Of a stretch of DNA of 6,638 nucleotides, positions 1 through 5,651 are shown piece after piece. A program made the translations under genes and the position numbers. The stretch is from an uncultured Chitinophagaceae bacterium (GTDB taxonomy: Bacteria; Bacteroidota; Bacteroidia; Chitinophagales; Chitinophagaceae), in assembly GCA_946885665.1 (NCBI GenBank), contig CAMPGT010000222.1, positions 1-6,638 on the forward strand, read 5' to 3'. The notes beneath the pieces were generated by a model that saw only the letters and a list, made by a program, of their open reading frames with translations, made no database searches and was not told the DNA's origin. Within the stretch, counting starts at the first letter, position 1. The number at the start of each line of letters is the position of its first letter.

Positions 1-1836
1 ACGTTGGTTGTAATTTTCAAAACCCGGGATCGTTTTTTCTATGTCGTCGCGAATACCATCGTAGTTGTCCATGTACGATTGCCAGTTCACTTTCGACCTG
101 CTACCCAGTGTGGCCATGGCCAACCGGCACACAATAGCGGGCTCGCTGAGCAACCCGCCGGACACCGGCGTCAGCACACCTTTCGACGATTGCACAACAC
201 CCATCGAATTTTCGCAGGAAACAAACTGTTCGCCGTTTTTCTGTCTGTCTCTGTCCGAACGCGCCAGGCAGGGAAGAATGATGGCTTCTTTGCCGTGTAC
301 AAGATGACTTCTGTTGAGCTTCGTGGAAACATGAACCGTTAACGAACAATTTTGCAGCGCCCTTGCTGTGAACTGCGTATCGGGAGTGGCCGAAAGAAAA
401 TTGCCGCCCATGGCGATAAACACTTTTGCGCGGCCGTCGTGCATGGCTTTGATGGCTTCCACTACATCGTAGCCATGTTTTGCCGGCGGTTCGAAACCAA
501 ACCGGTTTTTAATCGCCTGCAACAACGCCGCCGGAGGCTTTTCAAAAATGCCCACGGTCCTGTCGCCCTGCACATTGCTATGACCGCGAACGGGGCAGGT
601 GCCGGCACCGGGTTTGCCGATGCTCCCCTTCATCAGCAGCAGGTTCACAATTTCCTTAATAGTGTCTACGGCATTCTTATGCTGTGTGAGGCCCATCGCC
701 CAGCAGGCGATGATCTTTTTTTTAGTTTTCAGCACATTCACCACTTCTTCCAGCAGCGCTTTTTCAATGCCGCACGCCGCTATGAGGTCATCCGGGTTTT
801 TAGCAAGAAGATGAGCCGCATATTCGTTAAATCCAGAAGTATGTTGGTCAATGAACGACCAGTCAAGAACCGATCGCGGATGTTTTTCTTCTTCCCGCAG
901 CAGGCGGTGAGCGATGGCCTGCAGCAGCGCCATGTCGCCATTGATTTTTACCTGCAAAAACATATCCGTGAGGTGGGTGCCGATGCCCAACATCCCTTTT
1001 ACCTGCTGGGGGTTATTGAATCCCATCAGTCCCGTTTCGGGCAGCGGGTTCACAGAAATAATGATGGCGCCGTTCTGTTTTGCTTTTTGCAATGCGGTCA
1101 GCATTCGCGGATGGTTGGTACCGGGATTTTGCCCGAGAATGATGATCACTTCCGACGCATAAAAATCTTCCAGCTTTACCGAGCCCTTGCCAATACCCAG
1201 CGATTCTCCCAGGGCCACGCCGCTGCTTTCATGGCACATATTGCTGCAATCGGGCAGGTTGTTGGTGCCATATTCGCGTACAAAAAGTTGATAAAGAAAC
1301 GCTGCTTCATTGCTCGTTCTGCCCGATGTGTAAAAGATGGCTTCATCGGGCGTGGCGAGACCATTGAGTGATTTCCCGATCTTATTGAAAGCGTCGTTCC
1401 ATGAGAGGGGTTGATAATGTGTTGCCCCTGCCGGCAGGTACATGGGTTCGGCGACCCTGCCCTTCATTCCTATTTCATGATCGGTTAATTGTGCAAGTTG
1501 TGCAACTGAGTTTTGTTGGAAAAAAGAGGCATCCAATTTTTTTGCTGTGGCCTCTTCGGCAACGGCGCGCGCACCATTCTCGCAATATTCGCCGACGCGC
1601 GAACGCTCATCATCAGGGTCGGGCCAGGCGCAGCTGGGACAATCGAATCCGCCCTTTTTGTTCATGCTGGCCAACGCTTTCATTCCCCTCGCCACCCCGG
1701 CCTCGGCCGCTATTTGTTTGAAGCTGGATACTATTGCAGGCAACCCTGCAGCTGTTTTCTTAATTTTTCCCTTCTTTAACCCGGTATGGCGCTCCGGGTT
1801 TTCGGCGCCGGGCACCGGCAATATTTCTTCGCTCAT
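1..1836 (-). CDS. FdhF/YdeP-family molybdopterin oxidoreductase alpha subunit (formate dehydrogenase-like), 3' end beyond window
   Basis: Catalytic subunit of the bis-MGD enzyme superfamily, in the clade typified by E. coli YdeP; physiological substrate unknown. I translated the minus strand block by block and it stays open for all 612 codons to the window edge, so it is partial; family members are about 760 residues, so roughly 150 C-terminal residues are missing. The ATG at 1836 is favoured because an in-frame TAA lies five codons upstream (1849-1851). Visible marks: GFDCPSCAWPDP (Cys66, Cys69) and Cys85 near the N-terminus, a likely Fe-S site; GRTSNEAAF at 172-180; DCSNMCHESSG at 196-206, where Cys201-His202 align with the SeCys-His pair of FdhH, so Cys201 is the probable Mo ligand; LGQNPGTNHP at 234-243; KPGAG then CPVRGHSNVQGDRT at 414-427, a clade signature; and CENSMGVVQSSKG at 541-553. 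It follows fdhD by 33 nt, fitting a client of FdhD sulfuration and MobA. No electron-transfer subunit is visible. Cytoplasmic, with no signal peptide or twin-arginine motif seen. Confidence 0.93.
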   Translation of the reverse strand, partial: MSEEILPVPGAENPERHTGLKKGKIKKTAAGLPAIVSSFKQIAAEAGVARGMKALASMNKKGGFDCPSCAWPDPDDERSRVGEYCENGARAVAEEATAKKLDASFFQQNSVAQLAQLTDHEIGMKGRVAEPMYLPAGATHYQPLSWNDAFNKIGKSLNGLATPDEAIFYTSGRTSNEAAFLYQLFVREYGTNNLPDCSNMCHESSGVALGESLGIGKGSVKLEDFYASEVIIILGQNPGTNHPRMLTALQKAKQNGAIIISVNPLPETGLMGFNNPQQVKGMLGIGTHLTDMFLQVKINGDMALLQAIAHRLLREEEKHPRSVLDWSFIDQHTSGFNEYAAHLLAKNPDDLIAACGIEKALLEEVVNVLKTKKKIIACWAMGLTQHKNAVDTIKEIVNLLLMKGSIGKPGAGTCPVRGHSNVQGDRTVGIFEKPPAALLQAIKNRFGFEPPAKHGYDVVEAIKAMHDGRAKVFIAMGGNFLSATPDTQFTARALQNCSLTVHVSTKLNRSHLVHGKEAIILPCLARSDRDRQKNGEQFVSCENSMGVVQSSKGVLTPVSGGLLSEPAIVCRLAMATLGSRSKVNWQSYMDNYDGIRDDIEKTIPGFENYNQR

Positions 1837-1869
1837 ATCGCGGCACAATTAGTGAAACTATTCCGTAAG

Positions 1870-2697
1870 TTACCGTATCCGGCGATACCCCGAATACACA
1901 TTGAACCGGCTGCCGCGCAAAAAGCCGATCAGTGTGATGCCGTTCGATTCGGCCAGTTCAACAGCAAGTGAAGATGGCGCGCCCACCGCGGCAATCATCC
2001 TGATTCCCGCCATGTAAGCCTTTTGCACCAACTCAAAACTTGCCCTGCCGCTGAGAAAAAGTATGTGCCGCGAAAGTGGCAGCCGCTTTTCAATGAAAAA
2101 ATTTCCGATCAGTTTGTCGAGGGCATTGTGCCTTCCCACATCTTCCATCAGGTGAATGCAGTCGCCAGACAAATCAAACAGCGCACATGCATGAAGTCCG
2201 CCGGTAGTGTCAAATATCGCTTGCCGGCCTTCGACTGTTTCGGGTAAAGAAAACACGATATCCTTCTCTATCGTTATGTCGTCGTCTTCCTTTGCAAAAA
2301 CTGACACCGTTTTGATGGCTTCAATACTTGCCTTGCCGCAAACGCCGCAGCTGGAGCTGGTATAAAAATTACGGTCGGCGTTGAATAGTACCGGTTCAAT
2401 ATTTTTTTGAAGGATGACTAGCGTTGTATCGGGACCGTCGGCACCGGGTGTGATCATCTTAATTTGCGAAGCATCCCGGATGATGCCTTCGGTGAACAGG
2501 AACCCTGCCGCAAGTTCTTTATCGTTTCCCGGCGTTCGCATCGTTATGGAAATGGTTTTTTGCGTTGCCGTTCCATCAACATCATACAGCAGCCGTATTT
2601 CTAATGGCTGTTCAACAACGAGGGGCTCTTCACGTGTAACGCGTTCGAACCGGGTAATGGCAACGGCACTTACTTTTTGAATCGCTGGGTTTGTCAC
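1870..2697 (-). CDS. fdhD: Formate dehydrogenase accessory sulfurtransferase FdhD
   Basis: FdhD carries sulfur from a cysteine desulfurase (IscS in E. coli) to the molybdenum of bis-MGD before the cofactor enters formate-dehydrogenase-type enzymes. The 275-residue product has the normal family length. The sulfur-carrying loop SSSCGVCGKAS has Cys117 and Cys120, equivalent to the essential CxxC pair of E. coli FdhD. Other family motifs are TPGNDKELAAGFLFTEGII (55-73), TGGLHACALF (165-174), EDVGRHNALDKLIG (185-198), SGRASFELVQKA (216-227), GAPSSLAVELA (239-249) and GITLIGFLRGSRFNVY (253-268). The start is a GTG whose last bases overlap the mobA TGA (GTGA), suggesting coupled translation; no in-frame ATG upstream of the conserved region competes. 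The next gene is the likely client oxidoreductase. Confidence 0.97.
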   Translation of the reverse strand: MTNPAIQKVSAVAITRFERVTREEPLVVEQPLEIRLLYDVDGTATQKTISITMRTPGNDKELAAGFLFTEGIIRDASQIKMITPGADGPDTTLVILQKNIEPVLFNADRNFYTSSSCGVCGKASIEAIKTVSVFAKEDDDITIEKDIVFSLPETVEGRQAIFDTTGGLHACALFDLSGDCIHLMEDVGRHNALDKLIGNFFIEKRLPLSRHILFLSGRASFELVQKAYMAGIRMIAAVGAPSSLAVELAESNGITLIGFLRGSRFNVYSGYRRIR

Positions 2698-3305
2698 GGT
2701 TGGTGATTTTTCAGGTGGCGTATTTTTTCTCTTGCAATTTTCTCCTGTACGGGTGTATCGATGCTTTCGGCAGCAGCCGGGTTGTGCGGATAATATTTTA
2801 TCGCTTCGTGACGCGTTAGAAAGTTTTGCAGCGAAACCTGTTCGTTTGCATTTTCATTACCGAATTGCTTTGCGGCTTCAGCCGAATAGTAAGCCAGCAG
2901 CGGTTCATACAAATGCACTATTGCGTTAAAAAAAGCAGCGGTATGTGTGTGGTCATCAATCAATGTCACAAATGATGATAATTCTTCGGCATCAAGAAAA
3001 GGATAATCGCATCCCACTAACAGAAAATTCTTTCCCGGAACCGTGTGCGCAGCGGTTAACAATGCAGTAGCGGGACCGCGTCCGTAGTATCTCTCTTCAT
3101 CAACCAAAATATCGTAACCCTCACCGATACGGGATGCCTGTGTTGTGGCGCAGGCTACCATCACGCGGCCGCAAAACAATTGCAGTAAGCGATGCACGCG
3201 ATACAACTGCGCCTCGCCATGGTACTCCATGAATGCCTTGTCTTTGCCCATGCGCTTGCTTTCGCCGCCGCAAACCACCAGTCCGCAGGTGGCTTCATTG
3301 TTCAT
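2694..3305 (-). CDS. mobA: Molybdenum cofactor guanylyltransferase MobA
   Basis: Transfers GMP from GTP to Mo-molybdopterin, giving the MGD form needed by DMSO-reductase/formate-dehydrogenase-type enzymes such as the one at the end of this operon. The frame is open further upstream (to 3422), but I choose the ATG at 3305. It gives a 203-residue protein, close to E. coli MobA (194), and puts the nucleotide-binding loop VCGGESKRMGKDKA at residues 11-24, where the family has it near the N-terminus; the longer version would read through the end of moaCB. Further motifs are VDEERYYGRGP (68-78), GCDYPFLD (98-105, with the metal-binding Asp100) and YEPLLAYY (133-140). The usual LAGG is VCGG and the usual GPLxGL is GPATAL, mild departures from the E. 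coli type. It overlaps moaCB by 11 nt and fdhD by 4 nt. A different small NTP transferase is possible but unlikely here. Confidence 0.92.
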   Translation of the reverse strand: MNNEATCGLVVCGGESKRMGKDKAFMEYHGEAQLYRVHRLLQLFCGRVMVACATTQASRIGEGYDILVDEERYYGRGPATALLTAAHTVPGKNFLLVGCDYPFLDAEELSSFVTLIDDHTHTAAFFNAIVHLYEPLLAYYSAEAAKQFGNENANEQVSLQNFLTRHEAIKYYPHNPAAAESIDTPVQEKIAREKIRHLKNHQP

Positions 3306-4206
3306 GGCCGGCGCCTTTGTTAACAGAAAAAATATGGAGAAGGCCGGGAAACAGGGCGTCCATACTTTCACCCGCGCCCTTTGTTGAACCCGGCAATGCG
3401 AGTACCAGCGTTTTTTCGGCATATCCCGCTATGCCTCTCGACAGCATCGAGTAAGGGGTTCGCTGCTGACCATAGCTGCGTGCCGCTTCCATGATGCCGG
3501 GTATTTGCCGGGTGAGCAGCGGCGCTATCGCCTCGGGGGTATTATCGCGCGGCGACAACCCGGTTCCGCCCGTAAAGATGACGAGGTCATATTCTGCGGA
3601 TATGAATTCTTTTAATTTTTCGCGGATGGCTGCAATCTCATCCGGTATAATAACATATGATTCCGTAGCGATCCTGTTTGATTGTAGCCTGTTGATAATT
3701 GCTTTCCCTGCTTTGTCTTCCTTCTTTCCTGCCGAAACGCTATCAGAACAAACCACCACCGCGCATTTAATTGTGCCCGGCAGATCGTTGTAAGAACTTT
3801 TACCGCCCTGCTTATTCAACAACCGGATATTCCGTATTTCAATCCCTTTGTCAACGGGTTTGAGCATGTCGTACATGGTGAGCGCAACAATGGATGCACC
3901 ATGCATGGCCTCTACCTCCACTCCTGTTTTGTAGATGGTATGCACTTCTACGGAAATGCTGATGGTGAGCGATTCAATGGCATAGGTGATGGCCGCAAAC
4001 TCAACAGGCAGCGGATGGCAGTCGGGAATTACATCGCTTGTTTTTTTGATCGCCAGCAGTCCTGCGGCCCTGCCGAATTCGAATACGTCGCCTTTTGGAA
4101 TTCGCCGTTCTTTAATGGCTTCGATCGTTTCCTGCTTTGAAACCACCAGCTCTGCCGTTGCCACTGCTTTGCGAAGGGTATTGCTCTTGTGTGTAATGTT
4201 GACCAT
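3295..4206 (-). CDS. moaCB: Bifunctional Moco biosynthesis protein: MoaC (cPMP synthase) fused to MoaB/MogA (molybdopterin adenylyltransferase)
   Basis: One 303-residue protein with two Moco enzymes. Residues 1-145 are MoaC, which turns 3',8-cH2GTP (the MoaA product) into cyclic pyranopterin monophosphate: MVNITHKSNTLRKA at the start, IPDCHPL (60-66), KTGVEVEAM (93-101), YDMLKPVDK (112-120; Asp113, Lys116) and NKQGGKS (131-137), covering the known catalytic positions. Residues 147-303 are MoaB/MogA, which adenylylates molybdopterin before metal insertion: TGGTGLSPRDNTPE (212-225) and LPGSTKGAGESMDAL (271-285). A TTG at 4227 would add seven residues, but the ATG at 4206 begins exactly at the MoaC MVD-type motif and lies 2 nt after the moaE stop, so I prefer it. 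The two halves are complete with a short linker and no frame break, so this is a true fusion. The fused order skips the MoaD/MoaE step. Confidence 0.96.
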   Translation of the reverse strand: MVNITHKSNTLRKAVATAELVVSKQETIEAIKERRIPKGDVFEFGRAAGLLAIKKTSDVIPDCHPLPVEFAAITYAIESLTISISVEVHTIYKTGVEVEAMHGASIVALTMYDMLKPVDKGIEIRNIRLLNKQGGKSSYNDLPGTIKCAVVVCSDSVSAGKKEDKAGKAIINRLQSNRIATESYVIIPDEIAAIREKLKEFISAEYDLVIFTGGTGLSPRDNTPEAIAPLLTRQIPGIMEAARSYGQQRTPYSMLSRGIAGYAEKTLVLALPGSTKGAGESMDALFPGLLHIFSVNKGAGHEQ

Positions 4207-4208
4207 CT

Positions 4209-4649
4209 TCAGGTGTTTATCTTCCAATCGAACGATTCATCCTCGAATAATTGCTTTCCCCATATCGGCAGTTCGGCTTTCAATCGTTCCACTATTTCAT
4301 TGCACGCGTCAATTGCAGGCTTGCGGTGAGCCGATGAAGTGAAAACGAACAAACACATAGACCCCGCTTTTACCGTTCCCAGGCTATGGTGGACATGCAT
4401 GCAGATCAGAGGATATTTTTGAAAGATGTCTTCACGAATGGCGTGCATCTTTTCGAGCGCCATCTCCCGGTATGCGGTGTATTGGATGGCCTGAACCGTT
4501 TTGCCGTTCAATTCATCTGCCCGTACCTGCCCGATAAAAATGCTGTGGCCGCCTATGCCCGTTTTCGACTGGTGAGCAGCCAGGCTGTCGGCAACGAACG
4601 CAGCGGTAATTTCACCTTCCACAAATATGTCTTTCATTTTGCTCATCAT
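4209..4649 (-). CDS. moaE: Molybdopterin synthase catalytic subunit MoaE
   Basis: Large subunit of MPT synthase; with thiocarboxylated MoaD it inserts two sulfurs into cPMP to form molybdopterin. The 146-residue product matches the usual 140-150. Motifs are GGHSIFIGQVRAD (33-45), HHSLGTVKAGS (87-97), SSAHRKPAIDAC (105-116) and RLKAELPIWGKQLFEDE (122-138). Lys124 fits the catalytic Lys119 of E. coli. At the second catalytic lysine (E. coli Lys126, in PFWKRE) this protein has Gly131 followed by Lys132, so the lysine is shifted by one; I believe this WGK form occurs in other Bacteroidota. Three possible ATGs lie close together (4649, 4646, 4637); all keep the conserved core, and 4649 is 6 nt past the moaD stop. 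The MoaD tail inserts into the MoaE active site, which fits their adjacency. Confidence 0.95.
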   Translation of the reverse strand: MMSKMKDIFVEGEITAAFVADSLAAHQSKTGIGGHSIFIGQVRADELNGKTVQAIQYTAYREMALEKMHAIREDIFQKYPLICMHVHHSLGTVKAGSMCLFVFTSSAHRKPAIDACNEIVERLKAELPIWGKQLFEDESFDWKINT

Positions 4650-4655
4650 TTTTTG

Positions 4656-4889
4656 CTACCCGCCGGAAAAAGGAGGTAAAAAAGCAACCGTATTCCCATC
4701 CGAAAGGGTGGTGTTGTCGTGAACAATATCTTTGTTCACCGCAATCACGTACGGCATGCCGATCATTTCGGGATAGATCTGCTCCAGCCTCTCCTGCAGG
4801 CTGTTGGTGTCTTTGATGTTTTCCAGCAGCAGTTCTTTCGTTCCTGCCATTGATTCCAGTTGCGCGAAAAATATCACCCTCACTTTCAT
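4656..4889 (-). CDS. moaD: Molybdopterin synthase sulfur-carrier subunit MoaD
   Basis: Small ubiquitin-fold sulfur carrier of MPT synthase. At 77 residues it has the normal length (E. coli 81). The decisive mark is the C-terminal diglycine in FLPPFSGG: the last Gly is adenylylated by a MoeB-type enzyme and then thiocarboxylated to hand sulfur to MoaE. The N-terminal MKVRVIFFAQLESMAG matches the family's first beta strand and following loop, and DGNTVAFLPP matches the last strand. The ATG at 4889 is the natural start. It sits 25 nt after the permease stop, one of the two largest gaps in the operon, and 6 nt before moaE. No MoeB gene is in the window, so activation must come from elsewhere. Confidence 0.95.
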   Translation of the reverse strand: MKVRVIFFAQLESMAGTKELLLENIKDTNSLQERLEQIYPEMIGMPYVIAVNKDIVHDNTTLSDGNTVAFLPPFSGG

Positions 4890-4895
4890 ATCTGC

Positions 4896-4913
4896 TGTTT
4901 ACGATTGTTTACG
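4896..4913. repeat. Short direct repeat TGTTTACG x2, 10-bp period, before moaD
   Basis: The plus strand reads TGTTTACG at 4896-4903 and again at 4906-4913, separated by AT. The copies are exactly one helical turn apart and fill most of the 25 nt between the permease stop (4915) and the moaD start (4889). They could be a regulator site, an mRNA element affecting moaD translation, or chance in a short AT-rich gap. I see no dyad symmetry and no clear promoter with it. Confidence 0.45.
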
Positions 4914-4914
4914 G

Positions 4915-5646
4915 TTAAATCAATAATAATTTGACGGAGGCCGCCGCCAGTACACAGGCCAGGATCATCTTCATCGCCTTCTGTGGAAACTTAAATGCTC
5001 CGAGCCACGCCCCCAGGAGCGCTCCCGTAAGCACGGCTGCCGTTAAACCGAACATTTCACCGCTTAAGGTAATGCCGCTCATCATCTGCCCCATCAATCC
5101 CGCAATGGAATTTACAAAAATAAACAAGGCGCTGATCGCAGCGGTTTGCTTCTGATCGGTCCATCTTAGAAAAAGTATTACGGGGGAAAGTAAAATGCCG
5201 CCGCCAATTCCGATCACCCCCGAAAGAAACCCTATCGAGCCACCTATCAGCAGGGAAAAAGGAATGGATGGCTGCCTATCTTCCTTAACCTGTATGTCGG
5301 GCATAAACAGGAACCTGGCCACGGGAATGAGCAAAAGCGTGCCAAGTATCTTTTTGTACAAATTATCGTCGAGGTGGGTCATGCCGCCCAGGAACGACAT
5401 GGGAATGGAAGCCAGCGCCAGCGGCAGAAATATCCTTATCCGGAAATGATTGCCGCGTAAAAAATAAACGAATGAGATGAGCGACACAACCAGGTTAAGC
5501 ATAAGCGCCGTGGGGCGCATTACCACAGGTGCAAAACCGAATAATGCCATCAGCGCCAGGTAGCCGCTAGCGCCGCCATGGCCAACAGAAGCGTAGATAA
5601 AGGCAACAAAAAATACCAGCGCTAAAAATATAATGAGATGTTCCAT
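4915..5646 (-). CDS. TauE/SafE-family (DUF81) membrane permease, substrate unknown
   Basis: Integral membrane transporter of 243 residues, typical for the TauE/SafE family, whose characterised or proposed members move sulfite, sulfoacetate or other small organic or sulfur anions. The family's internal duplication is visible: each half carries a glycine-rich motif, VGHGGASGYLAL (21-32) and GVIGIGGGILLSP (143-155). Hydrophobic segments lie at about 3-20, 26-40, 46-63, 71-89, 98-114, 129-160 (probably two spans), 169-189, 198-216 and 225-243, suggesting about eight spans. The loop at 117-128 (DIQVKEDRQPSI) is charged and links the halves. The ATG at 5646 lies 5 nt after the moeA stop, so it is co-transcribed with the Moco genes. 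The location suggests a role in molybdate supply, sulfur-species handling or transport for the downstream oxidoreductase, but the sequence cannot choose between them. Confidence 0.9.
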   Translation of the reverse strand: MEHLIIFLALVFFVAFIYASVGHGGASGYLALMALFGFAPVVMRPTALMLNLVVSLISFVYFLRGNHFRIRIFLPLALASIPMSFLGGMTHLDDNLYKKILGTLLLIPVARFLFMPDIQVKEDRQPSIPFSLLIGGSIGFLSGVIGIGGGILLSPVILFLRWTDQKQTAAISALFIFVNSIAGLMGQMMSGITLSGEMFGLTAAVLTGALLGAWLGAFKFPQKAMKMILACVLAAASVKLLLI

Positions 5647-5651
5647 GACAG

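Noticed and set aside
352..1371. 339-codon open reading frame on the plus strand
   Set aside because: It lies wholly antisense to the oxidoreductase gene, its translation is rich in His, Arg, Phe and Gln with no recognisable motif, and the opposite strand encodes a clear family member. It is a coding shadow.
1837..1869. Possible promoter or terminator between fdhD and the oxidoreductase gene
   Set aside because: The 33 nt contain no clear hairpin with T-run and only a weak resemblance to the Bacteroidota -7 element (TAGTTTCA), without a matching -33 element.
3306..3422. Upstream extension of mobA with a hydrophobic stretch resembling a signal peptide
   Set aside because: The extension is the out-of-frame reading of the end of moaCB, MobA is cytoplasmic, and the nucleotide-binding loop follows the ATG at 3305 at the usual distance.
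4207..4227. TTG start adding seven residues to MoaC-MoaB
   Set aside because: The ATG at 4206 starts exactly at the conserved MoaC N-terminal motif and lies 2 nt past the moaE stop; a TTG inside moaE is less likely.
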